A stretch of DNA of 22,399 nt from a virus: positions 1 through 22,399 of the IMG/VR virus record IMGVR_UViG_3300035670_001330; one strand, 5' to 3'. Positions 7,306 through 14,994 of this stretch are shown here, piece by piece. Positions within the stretch are counted from its first letter, which is position 1. Each line of letters begins with the position of its first letter. The notes under the pieces are model-generated. The model did no database searches. It was not told the origin of the DNA and was given only the letters and a program-made list of their open reading frames with translations. The translations under genes were made by a program, and so were the position numbers.

Positions 7306-8490
7306 ATGGAGTACCTGAAGCGCCAAATCGAGGCGCGTCAGTCGGCCTGGCACGCGGCTAAGGCTCTCCTGGATGGTGCGGCGGCGGAAAACCGCGATCT
7401 CACCGGAGAAGAGCAGCAATCTTACGACCGCATGATGGCCGATATCGACGAGCGCAGCCAGAAGATCGCCGATCTGCAGGCTGCAGAATCTCGCGCACGC
7501 GATATCGAAGCATCCTTGATCGATGCTCCTGAGGTCCGCGAGGCCGCCTCTGTGCGTCCCTCCGGCGACCAGGAGATGCTGCGTAAGCTCATCGCTGGCG
7601 AGATCCGTTCCTACACGTTCGAGAAGCGCGATCTGAACACCACTGACGATTCGGCTGTGGTTCCTCAGACGTTCTACGACGTGCTGCAGGAGAAGCTGGT
7701 CACTGTTGGTCCGATGCTGGATTCCGGCATCGTTACCTTGCTGAACACTGCTTCTGGCGAGGATATTAAGGTTCCGGTTGAGGCTTCACGTCCGGCCGCT
7801 ACCGCTGTGGCTGAGGCCGCCGGTTTCGCTACCGCGGATCCGACGTTCAGCACGATCACGCTGAAGAGCGAGAAGGTCGGCGTTCTGACCAAGGTCAGCC
7901 GCGAACTGCTCCAGGATTCGGGAATCGATATCGTTTCCTACCTGGCTCGCACTCTCGGCACTTCGGTCGGCATTAAGGTTAATAACCTGCTGACTGTTGG
8001 AACTGGCACGAATGAGCCGAACGGTATTGTTACCGCTGCAGGCTCCGGCGTGACCGGCTCGACCGCGCTTTCAGGCGCGTTCACTGCGGATAACCTCATC
8101 GACCTTGCTCACTCGGTCGATGGCGCTTACGTCCGCCTCGGTGGCGCGTTCATGATGCGTCGGACCACGATGGGCGCTCTGCGGAAGCTAAAGGACACTG
8201 CAGGTAACTACCTGTACGTTCCGGCCGCTACCGTCGGCGCTCCTGATGTGTTCATGGGATTCCCCGTGGTGGAGAATCCGGACGTTCCGGCAGTTGCTCT
8301 CAGCGCGAAGTCGGTTCTCTTCGGATGGCATGGTTCGTACCATGTGCGCCAGGTCGGCGGTATCGAGGTTGCTCGCTCGGATGATGCTTACTTCGCATCT
8401 GATGAGGTCGGCTTCCGCGTGACCATGCGTGTCTGGGGTGACTTGGGTCAGTCCGACGCGGTTAAATACTTCATCGGTAACGCTGCCTAG
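7306..8490 (+). CDS. Major capsid protein (HK97 fold)
   Basis: Main shell protein, 394 residues. Residues 1-70 are charged and coiled-coil-like (KRQIEARQSAW to AADIEASL region), the typical built-in scaffolding (delta) domain removed by the maturation protease, probably at a site around 80-110. The body from SAVVPQTFYDVLQEKL onward, with VSRELLQDSGIDI and the closing DDAYFASDEVGFRVTMR, fits HK97-family capsids. ATG 7306 is chosen over ATG 7279 because AAGGAG at 7293-7298 lies 7 nt upstream of it. Many codons end in C or G here, as expected for the most expressed gene. Structured RNA lies on both sides (7135-7265, 8509-8544). Confidence 0.95.
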   Translation: MEYLKRQIEARQSAWHAAKALLDGAAAENRDLTGEEQQSYDRMMADIDERSQKIADLQAAESRARDIEASLIDAPEVREAASVRPSGDQEMLRKLIAGEIRSYTFEKRDLNTTDDSAVVPQTFYDVLQEKLVTVGPMLDSGIVTLLNTASGEDIKVPVEASRPAATAVAEAAGFATADPTFSTITLKSEKVGVLTKVSRELLQDSGIDIVSYLARTLGTSVGIKVNNLLTVGTGTNEPNGIVTAAGSGVTGSTALSGAFTADNLIDLAHSVDGAYVRLGGAFMMRRTTMGALRKLKDTAGNYLYVPAATVGAPDVFMGFPVVENPDVPAVALSAKSVLFGWHGSYHVRQVGGIEVARSDDAYFASDEVGFRVTMRVWGDLGQSDAVKYFIGNAA

Positions 8491-8508
8491 CGTTCGGTGA
8501 CGTAAACT

Positions 8509-8544
8509 GGGGAGCCGGTCCGAAGGCAGGCGGATCGGCTCCCC
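8509..8544 (+). terminator. Strong hairpin after the capsid gene
   Basis: GGGGAGCCG (8509-8517) pairs perfectly with CGGCTCCCC (8536-8544). The stem continues as GTCCG/CGGAT (8518-8522, 8531-8535, one wobble), giving 14 bp around the loop AAGGCAGG. Only TTAA follows, so it is a weak intrinsic terminator at best. It may attenuate transcription or protect the 3' end of capsid mRNA. The loop is complementary to the repeats just downstream. Confidence 0.6.
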
Positions 8545-8546
8545 TT

Positions 8547-8564
8547 AACCTGCCAAACCTGCCA
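8547..8564 (+). repeat. Tandem 9-bp repeat AACCTGCCA x2
   Basis: Two perfect head-to-tail copies of AACCTGCCA (8547-8555 and 8556-8564) lie directly before the ribosome site of the first glycosyltransferase. Each contains CCTGCC, the exact complement of GGCAGG (8525-8530) in the loop of the upstream hairpin. Confidence 0.75.
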
Positions 8565-8577
8565 CATGGAGGAAACC

Positions 8578-9792
8578 ATGAATCGCGCTGAGCGGCGTAG
8601 AAGGAATCGAAACGGGATAGAGCCGATCGCTGGCATCTGGGTATCTAACGCTGCCTGGGCGCAGACGGGATATGGCACACAGACTAAGCAAGTGGTTACG
8701 CGCATGGCGGCCGACGGTCACGCTATAGCGGTAGCCGCTAACTATGGCCTAGAAGCCACCATGAGCGCCTGGGAAGGCATTGAGCATTTCCCTCGAGGGT
8801 TCGAAGCGTATTCGAACGATATGATCCATCCGTATTTCGTGGACTGGTCTAAGCAGCACGCGAATCACAGGCATCACGTTTTCACGCTTTATGATGTGTG
8901 GGTATTTAATCATCCCAGGTGGGATGAGATGCCTACGGTTTCCTGGGTTCCTATTGACCATATGCCGATTCCTCCGAAGGTCGGGAACTTTCTAGCGAAG
9001 CCGAATGTGTTCCCGATCGCTATGAGCAAATTCGGCGCTGGCCTGCTCGAGCGTGCCGAACTGGATCACGCTTACATTCCTCACGCGATAGATACGAATA
9101 TTTATCAGCCGAAGCGATCAGTCACTGATGACGCGAATCGTCAGCGGACCGGTCGTGAACTTATGGGAAATATCGATCCTGATGCTTTCTTGGTCGGGAT
9201 CGTTAATGCGAATAAAGGCCAGGCTCCGATGCGGAAAGCCTTCGACGCGCAGCTGCTCGCCTTCGGCCTGTTCGCTGAGAAGCACGAAGACGCTGTTCTC
9301 TACTTCCATACGGAGCGCTTCGGCGGTATGGGTGGAATCCCTCTGGATCCGCTGATCGAAGCCTGTGGCATCCCTCAGGAGAAGGTTCATTTCGTTAATC
9401 AGTATCAGAACCGTATCGGGATCCCTGATAACGCGATGGCCGCTATCTATACCGGCCTGGATGTTCTCCTGGCTCCGACGCTCGGCGAGGGTTTCGGGAT
9501 CACGGTTATCGAAGCGCAATCATGCGGCACGCCTGTAATCGTGAATAACTTCTCCGCGCAGCCGGAACTGGTAGGAGATGGCTGGATCGTTAATGGTCAG
9601 CCGATCTGGGATGCTTCACAGTCAGCCTGGTTCCAGATGCCGCTGGTTTCTGAGATCCTGAACGCTCTGGAATCTGCTTATGAGCGGCGCGGAGAGAAAA
9701 GCGATCAGGCTCGGAATTTCATAGTGGATAACTATGATGCGGATAAGGTTTACGCGGATCTGTGGCGGCCGCTGCTCGAGGATCTGCCGTGA
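8578..9792 (+). CDS. Glycosyltransferase, GT4-like (GT-B fold)
   Basis: A 404-residue predicted retaining-type glycosyltransferase that would move a sugar from a nucleotide donor to an acceptor. The C-terminal half has the GT4 hallmark TLGEGFGITVIEAQSCGTPV with the E-x7-E pair at Glu304 and Glu312. The N-terminal half carries the open Rossmann-like region (WVSNAAWAQTGYGTQTK, residues 21-37). ATG 8578 is chosen over ATG 8566 because GGAGG at 8568-8572 sits five bases upstream of it. It opens the six-gene sugar cassette inserted between capsid and connector genes. The next gene starts within its stop (GTGA). Donor and acceptor cannot be read from sequence. Confidence 0.85.
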   Translation: MNRAERRRRNRNGIEPIAGIWVSNAAWAQTGYGTQTKQVVTRMAADGHAIAVAANYGLEATMSAWEGIEHFPRGFEAYSNDMIHPYFVDWSKQHANHRHHVFTLYDVWVFNHPRWDEMPTVSWVPIDHMPIPPKVGNFLAKPNVFPIAMSKFGAGLLERAELDHAYIPHAIDTNIYQPKRSVTDDANRQRTGRELMGNIDPDAFLVGIVNANKGQAPMRKAFDAQLLAFGLFAEKHEDAVLYFHTERFGGMGGIPLDPLIEACGIPQEKVHFVNQYQNRIGIPDNAMAAIYTGLDVLLAPTLGEGFGITVIEAQSCGTPVIVNNFSAQPELVGDGWIVNGQPIWDASQSAWFQMPLVSEILNALESAYERRGEKSDQARNFIVDNYDADKVYADLWRPLLEDLP

Positions 9793-10529
9793 AGGTCGCG
9801 TGGCTGACTCATCACGTTCCGCGTGATGGATCGGAGTCCTGGCTGCTGCCTGGTGGGGTAGGTGGCGCGGAGATGACTGATGCCGCTATGATTGAGCAGG
9901 CTCCCATAACTATCGATATCGAAGTGGTATCGCCGGAGAACTGGGAGACAGCCTTAACGGCTGATCGGATCGTTATTACGGGGACTGATCTTCTGAGCGA
10001 TGAAGCGATGCTACGGCTGGCGGATGAATCTCCGCTCGTCTGGGTTCACCATGAGCAGACTCCGAGCAAGGCTCGCCAGGAGCTGTTCGCTCGAGCGAAA
10101 CCGTTCGTGACTATGAGCAGCCAGCATTCACAGGTCGAGGAACGCTGGTCCGGCGTGAAGTCGGAGTGGTGTCACGGTCACATGGATCTGAGTGAAATCC
10201 CTCACGCGGAGAAGACGAAGGAAGCGCTGTGGGCCGCTCGGAATCATCCGCAGAAGGGTCTTCTGGCGGCTCGGCGCTGGTGTCGCGCTAACGATATGGA
10301 TCTCACGGAGTTATCCGGCGTGGATCGCTGTGAAGTGCTGCAGGCTATGGCCGCTCACGAATTTTTCGTTTTCTTGCCTCAGGCTTTCGATTCCTGTCCA
10401 CGAACACTAATCGAAGCGGAAGCCGCTGGCTGCTGGATCCAGACTAATCATCAGGCAGGCCGGATCGATGACGGTCCTATCGAGGAAGTGATGGCCGCTC
10501 AGGCTCCGAAATTCTGGAACTGGCTATGA
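9789..10529 (+). CDS. Glycosyltransferase-like protein (GT-B type)
   Basis: A 246-residue protein starting at GTG 9789 in the stop of the preceding gene. KVAWLTHHVPRDGSESWLLPGG (residues 2-23) resembles the donor/acceptor entrance of GT-B enzymes, including a GGVGGAE loop at 22-28. ARNHPQKGLLAARRWC (150-165) and FFVFLPQAFDSCPRTLIEA (192-210) match the second Rossmann half of GT4-type enzymes, with Glu209 near the expected E-x7-E region, but the full motif is degenerate. It is shorter than most GT-B proteins (about 350-400), so it may be a reduced phage form or partner its neighbour. It overlaps the next gene by 4 nt (ATGA). Confidence 0.7.
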   Translation: MKVAWLTHHVPRDGSESWLLPGGVGGAEMTDAAMIEQAPITIDIEVVSPENWETALTADRIVITGTDLLSDEAMLRLADESPLVWVHHEQTPSKARQELFARAKPFVTMSSQHSQVEERWSGVKSEWCHGHMDLSEIPHAEKTKEALWAARNHPQKGLLAARRWCRANDMDLTELSGVDRCEVLQAMAAHEFFVFLPQAFDSCPRTLIEAEAAGCWIQTNHQAGRIDDGPIEEVMAAQAPKFWNWL

Positions 10530-11155
10530 GCATCGGGATAGTCACTTCAGTCTATGGCGAGGCGTATCACGATTTCCTGCTGCCGTGGTCGGAAGCCATT
10601 CTGGATCTGAACACTGATCCGGACTGGATCACGATCGCTCATGATGGAGTGCCGGAGAATATCCGTAAGAAGATCGATCAGCGGCTAGATCCGATCTGGA
10701 TCACCGATAACACTTACGTAAACCTTCATCCTCAGGTGCATGTGAACGCTGCGATAGCAGTCACTTTCACGGACTGGATCATTAAGGCAGATGTGGATGA
10801 TCTGCTGCTGCCGCACGCGCTGGACGGCTGGCAAGAATCATCAGCGGATGTTGTTAATTTCGGATACCGGATCGGCCAGAACGATCACGTTTCCAGGAAG
10901 GTTCCTGGCGAGATAATCGCTCAGAAACTGGATAATCCCATCGGATCCTGCTCGCCTTTCCGTCGATGGGTATGGGAGATGAACGAATTCCGAGATCTGC
11001 TCTTCGATGACTGGTGTTTCTGGATTGAGGCCGCTCGAGAAGGCGCGATCTTCGATGCTACTGAGCGAGTGGATTACATCTATACGGTTCATCCGCAGCA
11101 GATGACTCGGCGGCACGATAACCAGTTCGCTCTAGCTCAGATTCAGGCGCTGTGA
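10526..11155 (+). CDS. Glycosyltransferase-like protein (GT-A, GT2-like)
   Basis: A 209-residue, short GT-A-type protein. It begins with a Rossmann-like strand (IGIVTSVYG) and has an acidic DVDD (89-92) after WIIKA at the place where GT-A enzymes carry the metal- and donor-binding DxD. A second acidic cluster FDDWCFWIEAA (160-170) resembles the acceptor-base region. It starts at ATG 10526 inside the previous stop and ends inside the next start (GTGA). The size is typical of minimal phage or capsule glycosyltransferases. Activity is inferred from motifs and the surrounding genes; the sugar is unknown. Confidence 0.7.
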   Translation: MSIGIVTSVYGEAYHDFLLPWSEAILDLNTDPDWITIAHDGVPENIRKKIDQRLDPIWITDNTYVNLHPQVHVNAAIAVTFTDWIIKADVDDLLLPHALDGWQESSADVVNFGYRIGQNDHVSRKVPGEIIAQKLDNPIGSCSPFRRWVWEMNEFRDLLFDDWCFWIEAAREGAIFDATERVDYIYTVHPQQMTRRHDNQFALAQIQAL

Positions 11156-11832
11156 TTACCTACTCACGGCTAGGGGAGAACGGCCGCCTAGGTAATCAGC
11201 TGTGGCAGATAGCGTCCACTATCGGCCTTGCAAGGCTCCATAAAGAGGTTTTCACCTTTCCTAAGTGGAAATACGCGGACCGCTTCGAAATGCCGCCAGA
11301 ATGGTTTACAGGCGCTCTGGGGACCGAATCCGACACTCTGGCGCTTCGGCTTCCTGTGGCGGCTCGGCCTTATCTGCAGGATTCGTATTACGTCCGCATA
11401 GCCGAGCCAGTCATTCGTAAGACGTTCCGCGTTAAGCCGGATGATTTCATTCGCGATATGTCGAACTGGCTGAACGTCCGAGAATGCTCAGCAGTTCACG
11501 TCCGCCGCGGAGACTACGCGGAAGAGTGGCGCGGCCACGGGATGCTCGAGCGTGAGTGGTATCTAAGGCACTGGCCGGAAGATCCAGTTCTAGTTTTTAG
11601 CGATGATCCTGAATGGTGCGAAGAGAATCTGCCTGGCAGGGTATGTCACTTCGACGAAATCGATGATCTAGCGCTGATGAGTCGATGCCGCGAACTGATC
11701 ATTAGTAATAGTTCCTTCGCGTGGTGGGGAGCCTGGATCTCCGGCAATCCGGTTACTTATCCGGATCCGTGGTTTACGTCTGCTCAGGTCGGCGATATGC
11801 ACTGGTGCGGCTGGAAGCGCGTAAGCCGATGA
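11152..11832 (+). CDS. GT11 fucosyltransferase-like protein
   Basis: A 226-residue protein with the clear signature of family GT11 (alpha-1,2-fucosyltransferases, which use GDP-fucose): GRLGNQLWQ (11-19), HVRRGDY (116-122), FSDDPEWC (149-156) and SNSSFAWWGAW (185-195). This is the most specific call in the sugar cassette. It is shorter than many bacterial GT11 enzymes (about 280-300). The start is GTG 11152, four bases inside the previous gene, with no separate ribosome site, so translation is probably coupled. Family members may use other donors, so fucose itself is an inference. Confidence 0.85.
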   Translation: MITYSRLGENGRLGNQLWQIASTIGLARLHKEVFTFPKWKYADRFEMPPEWFTGALGTESDTLALRLPVAARPYLQDSYYVRIAEPVIRKTFRVKPDDFIRDMSNWLNVRECSAVHVRRGDYAEEWRGHGMLEREWYLRHWPEDPVLVFSDDPEWCEENLPGRVCHFDEIDDLALMSRCRELIISNSSFAWWGAWISGNPVTYPDPWFTSAQVGDMHWCGWKRVSR

Positions 11833-12461
11833 GTGTGGCAGTGGTTTCGATCGCCTGGGGTGATCGATACGCGAGATTCGTTCCGCGCTGGTGGGAAATG
11901 GTTCAGGCGCTGGATCCGAAGCCAGATGAAGTGATCGTGGCGCATCATCCCGAAGATGCTACAGGCGTAGCACAACTGCCGGTGACTCTAGTTCCATGCC
12001 TGCATCGATCGCTTCCGCGGATGCTGAATGCTGCAATAAATGCAGCAGAATCTGACTGGATCCAGCAGTGTCCGTTAGATGATCTGCTGACCACAGATGC
12101 GCTCGATGTGTTAAATCACATCAGGCCAGATACGGATCTCGTTATCCCTGGCGCTGTAAGCCTCGCCACAGGAAACCGCTGGATGGGTGATTTCGGGACT
12201 ATCTGGGGACCGCCGAGCGAGTACCGGATGAATCATCACGCTCCCATAAAGAAGGATCTCTGGAAGCGTGTAGGCGGCTTCGCAGATGAACACTGGTCCG
12301 ACTGGGGTTTCTTCCTGAGAGCTGCAGCTGCTGGCTGCAGTCCTGAATACTCCGATCGCGTAACTCTGATGTTCGATGACACTCACGATGGCCGTTACTC
12401 GAATCTAGGTGGAGAAGCAGCGAATCAGGAGATCCGAGAGTTGCAGGAGAGTCTGAGATGA
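11829..12461 (+). CDS. Second GT-A-like glycosyltransferase
   Basis: A 210-residue protein with AVVSIAWGDRYARFVPRWW at the N-terminus (residues 4-22), an acidic LDD at 83-85 after WIQQC in the DxD position, and KRVGGFADEHWSDWGFFLRA (146-165), which matches the acceptor-site region of GT2-type enzymes (the usual G-F-D-E pattern). It has the same layout as the protein at 10526 but clearly different sequence, so the two may add different sugars. The start at ATG 11829 overlaps the previous stop, and its own stop overlaps the next start at 12458. The substrate is unknown. Confidence 0.68.
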   Translation: MSVAVVSIAWGDRYARFVPRWWEMVQALDPKPDEVIVAHHPEDATGVAQLPVTLVPCLHRSLPRMLNAAINAAESDWIQQCPLDDLLTTDALDVLNHIRPDTDLVIPGAVSLATGNRWMGDFGTIWGPPSEYRMNHHAPIKKDLWKRVGGFADEHWSDWGFFLRAAAAGCSPEYSDRVTLMFDDTHDGRYSNLGGEAANQEIRELQESLR

Positions 12462-13102
12462 TCGGCCTTCTGCCAGCGAGCGGTAAAGCCACGCGCATCG
12501 CCGGTATCCCTAAGTTTTTGCTGCCGACGATCAGCGGAGATCTACTGATCGAGCATCACATACGGCTTATGCGGCCTTACTGCGATGAGATCCGAGTCTG
12601 CACGAACAGCCGCTGGATCGATCTGCTTGAGGAACTTCTCACGGACGTTACGATCCTAGAAATTCCGCCTAGCACCATGAATACGGCTCTGCTGGATATG
12701 TCCGGCGATCAGAATCTGATCGGAATGCCAGATACATTCTTCACGGGTTTCGAGAATCCTTATCAGGCTCTAGCGGAGAGCGAAATGCCGGTAGGCGTGG
12801 CTCTGTGGAGATGCACTGAGGATCTGCGCGGCAAGGTCGGCCAGGTGGACTATCGAGATGGCTTAATCCACGATATCCGCGATAAAGATCCGAAATGCGA
12901 TTACGGATATATGTGGGGAGCGCTCCGCCTGGACGCTGAACCGATCACATACCTAAAGCCAGAAGATCCGCACCCTGGCTATAATTTAAAGGAAATCATC
13001 TCGCGATTCCCTTACCACGATTCCCCGATAAGCGGCCGCTATATCGACGTAGGAACGGCTGAAGGTTTACGCGATATGTTAAATGCTGGAAAGGTTGGCT
13101 GA
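12458..13102 (+). CDS. Sugar nucleotidyltransferase-like protein
   Basis: A 214-residue protein resembling enzymes that make NDP-sugars from sugar 1-phosphate and NTP. LLPASGKATRIAGIPKFLLP (4-23) is a divergent form of the G-x-G-x-R...P-K nucleotide signature, with Arg13 and Lys19 in place. GMPDTFF (89-95) sits where the family has its metal-binding Asp (Asp92). GRYIDVGTAEGL near the end is also typical. It could supply an activated sugar to the five transferases upstream. It starts at ATG 12458 inside the previous stop and ends with a TGATG overlap into the connector gene, so the cassette is joined to the head-tail genes without a gap. Confidence 0.78.
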   Translation: MIGLLPASGKATRIAGIPKFLLPTISGDLLIEHHIRLMRPYCDEIRVCTNSRWIDLLEELLTDVTILEIPPSTMNTALLDMSGDQNLIGMPDTFFTGFENPYQALAESEMPVGVALWRCTEDLRGKVGQVDYRDGLIHDIRDKDPKCDYGYMWGALRLDAEPITYLKPEDPHPGYNLKEIISRFPYHDSPISGRYIDVGTAEGLRDMLNAGKVG

Positions 13103-13713
13103 TGGCAATCACGAACGGTTATGCCACGCTGCAGGAAGTGAAAGCCGCAGCCAGGATCACGGACGCAGTAGATGATTCTCTGCTGGAGATCAGCATCGAA
13201 TCAGTCTCGCGGATGATCGATGGCTACTGCGAGCGCCGATTCTTCACGAACGGCACAGAAACACGATTCTTCGCTGCACACAGCCAGTATGTCTGCCTCA
13301 CGGACGATATCGCCGGAACAGCGATCACACTGGAAACTGCTCCAGCGCTGGATGGAGATTATTCGGAAACCTGGACGCCATCTGATTACCAGCTGGAGCC
13401 ACTGAACCGATCGGCGAGCGGCCTGGCCTTCCCAGTCACGCGGATCCGCGCTGTCGGCGATTATGTCTTCCCTTATGACAGCCTGGGGGAAACCGGCGTG
13501 AAGATCACAGGTGTATTCGGCTTCGCCACAGCAGTTCCGATCCAGGTGAAGCAGGCCACGATCATCATGAGCCTTCGTCAGTTTAAGCGCTACGATTCTC
13601 CGCTCGGCATCGGCGGCTGGAACGATCTCGGCGCTGTGCGCGTAGGTAAGTTCGATCCGGATATGCAGATGCTTCTAGCGCCATACCGGAAGACGAATCC
13701 AGGCGTGGCCTAA
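13102..13713 (+). CDS. Head-tail connector (gp6-like adaptor)
   Basis: A 203-residue protein of the kind that docks under the portal. The N-terminal helices (ATLQEVKAAARITDAVDDSLLE, then IDGYCERRF) are the signature of HK97 gp6 and SPP1 gp15-like adaptors. A beta-rich insert and a C-terminal helical part (IKQATIIMSLRQFKRYDSP region) follow. Position after the capsid, interrupted only by the sugar cassette, agrees. The next gene begins in its stop (TAATG). Confidence 0.82.
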   Translation: MAITNGYATLQEVKAAARITDAVDDSLLEISIESVSRMIDGYCERRFFTNGTETRFFAAHSQYVCLTDDIAGTAITLETAPALDGDYSETWTPSDYQLEPLNRSASGLAFPVTRIRAVGDYVFPYDSLGETGVKITGVFGFATAVPIQVKQATIIMSLRQFKRYDSPLGIGGWNDLGAVRVGKFDPDMQMLLAPYRKTNPGVA

Positions 13714-14117
13714 TGGCATCGATAACCACTATGCGCCAGGCGATCGCCACGAATCTTTCGAGCATCAGCGGCCTTCGCACTGCAGCGCTGATCCCTGAGG
13801 ATCCGAAGCCGCCGATCGCGGTAGTTACCTTCGATAACGTTAATTACGATACTTCGATGGGCCGCGGCCTGGATGAATATACGTTCCGCGTGATCGTTGT
13901 GGTCGGCCGCGTGAACACTCGAGGCGCGGAGCAGAATCTAGATGCGTTTATGAGCGGTAGTGGAGCCTCATCAGTGAAGGCCGCTATCGAACGGGATAGA
14001 TCTCTCGGAGGCGAAGCAAACGATCTCCGAGTGACCACAGGCACGAACCTTCGTGAAGTGGTAGTAAGTGAAGCAACCTATCTGGCGACTGATTTCGTAG
14101 TCACCGTGTATGCCTAA
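13713..14117 (+). CDS. Tail terminator or tail completion protein
   Basis: A 134-residue protein beginning MASITTMRQAIATNLSSI. It has one helix followed by beta strands and a closing strand pair (EATYLATDFVVTVYA), the general form of proteins that cap the tail tube and bind the head (lambda gpU-like). It lies between the connector and the major tail protein, where such genes usually are. The sequence is not strongly diagnostic, so the role rests mainly on size, fold pattern and position. No separate head-closure (stopper) gene is visible between it and the connector. Confidence 0.65.
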   Translation: MASITTMRQAIATNLSSISGLRTAALIPEDPKPPIAVVTFDNVNYDTSMGRGLDEYTFRVIVVVGRVNTRGAEQNLDAFMSGSGASSVKAAIERDRSLGGEANDLRVTTGTNLREVVVSEATYLATDFVVTVYA

Positions 14118-14128
14118 GGAGAATGACA

Positions 14129-14545
14129 GTGGCAAAGTTCGTAGTTACTGATCCGGTGATCGTGTTCGCTGGATCTACGGTTACCAGTTCATGCGCGAGC
14201 GTGACCATTAATCTAGAGGCCGATGATGTGGAAACCACGGCCTTCGGCGTTTCCGGAGGCTGGCGCACTCGCATCGGCGGCCTGAAGTCCGGTTCGGTCG
14301 ATTTCGAGTTTCATCAGGATATGGCGAGCGGCGCGATCGATGAGCTGGTCTGGTCGAATCTCGGTGGCACTGCTGCCGTTAAGGTTCGTCCTGGCGGCAC
14401 AGCTGCTATCGGTCCATCGAATGCCGAGTACCAGTTCGACGTTTTGGTGCAGCAGTCGAATCCAATTGATTCGGCGGTAGGCGATCTCGCTACCATTTCG
14501 CTCTCATTCCCGATCACTGGTCCGGTCACTCGCGCCACTGCCTAA
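14129..14545 (+). CDS. Major tail tube protein
   Basis: Building block of the tail tube, 138 residues from this start. It is beta-rich: ASVTINLEADDVETTAFG, then GWRTRIGGLKSGSVDFEFHQD, then a closing strand LATISLSFPITGPVTR. This matches the short major tail proteins of Gram-positive siphoviruses. GTG 14129 is preferred over ATG 14123 because AAGGAG at 14116-14121 lies one base from the ATG but seven from the GTG. It directly precedes the tail chaperone pair, as expected. Confidence 0.85.
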   Translation: MAKFVVTDPVIVFAGSTVTSSCASVTINLEADDVETTAFGVSGGWRTRIGGLKSGSVDFEFHQDMASGAIDELVWSNLGGTAAVKVRPGGTAAIGPSNAEYQFDVLVQQSNPIDSAVGDLATISLSFPITGPVTRATA

Positions 14546-14575
14546 ACGAATCATTCCTAGAAAGGATCACCTGCC

Positions 14576-14866
14576 ATGATGCGTTTAATGCTGCACGTTG
14601 ATTACCTCGACGGATCGGGAGCGGATATCGACGCGACCGCTCCCGATCTGCTCGAGTTCGAACGGAAATTCGATCGTTCGTTCGTTAGCATCGGCGACCA
14701 GACTCGCCTGGAGTGGATTCTTTATCTCTGCTGGTATAACCAGCGGCGTAAAGAGAAGACTGCACTGGATTTCGAACCGTGGACTGAGACTGTCTCGAGT
14801 GTGCAGTTCAGGGATTCAGAGGCAGCTCCTGTCCCTTTGGAGAGCAATCCGCGCACTGGTTCCTGA
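14576..14866 (+). CDS. Tail assembly chaperone, short form (G-like)
   Basis: A 96-residue product of the zero frame (MMRLMLHVDYLDGSG to NPRTGS). It is acidic and helical in the middle (LLEFERKFDR, LEWILYLCWY), as in lambda gpG-like chaperones that bind the tape measure during tail assembly. AAAGGA at 14561-14566 precedes the ATG. It sits between major tail protein and tape measure, and a second frame continues past its stop (see the long form). Confidence 0.85.
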   Translation: MMRLMLHVDYLDGSGADIDATAPDLLEFERKFDRSFVSIGDQTRLEWILYLCWYNQRRKEKTALDFEPWTETVSSVQFRDSEAAPVPLESNPRTGS

Positions 14867-14994
14867 TTCATCTCGCCTATGAGTTCGGTTTAGCGCCGAG
14901 CGAGTTAGCGAAGGAATCGCCACGGATGCTGATTACCATGAATCGGTATCTCCGCTGGAGAGCAGTGGAGCAGCGGAAAGCGAGCAGGAAATAA
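14576..14994 (+). CDS. Tail assembly chaperone, frameshifted long form (G-T-like)
   Basis: Predicted fusion made by a -1 ribosomal frameshift: read 14576-14839, slip one base back, continue 14839-14994, for 139 residues. The -1 frame has no start of its own, is open from 14788, and encodes HWFLIHLAYEFGLAPSEL and PRMLITMNRYLRWRA. This is a helical extension very like the T part of actinophage chaperones, ending exactly on the next start (TAATG). The short and long forms are normally made in a fixed ratio and hold the tape measure ready for tube assembly. Confidence 0.83.
14833..14839 (+). promoter_or_regulatory. -1 ribosomal slippery heptamer C CCT TTG
   Basis: The sequence CCCTTTG, read in frame as C CCT TTG, fits the X-XXY-YYZ slippery pattern. 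It is the only such site I found in the overlap of the two chaperone frames (14788-14866). I see no convincing stem or pseudoknot just downstream, so efficiency may depend on the heptamer itself. Confidence 0.75.

Noticed and set aside
8490-8577. Classical intrinsic terminator that separates capsid and sugar genes
   Set aside because: The stem is excellent but no T-tract follows, so full termination is doubtful. I kept it only as a strong hairpin with uncertain role.
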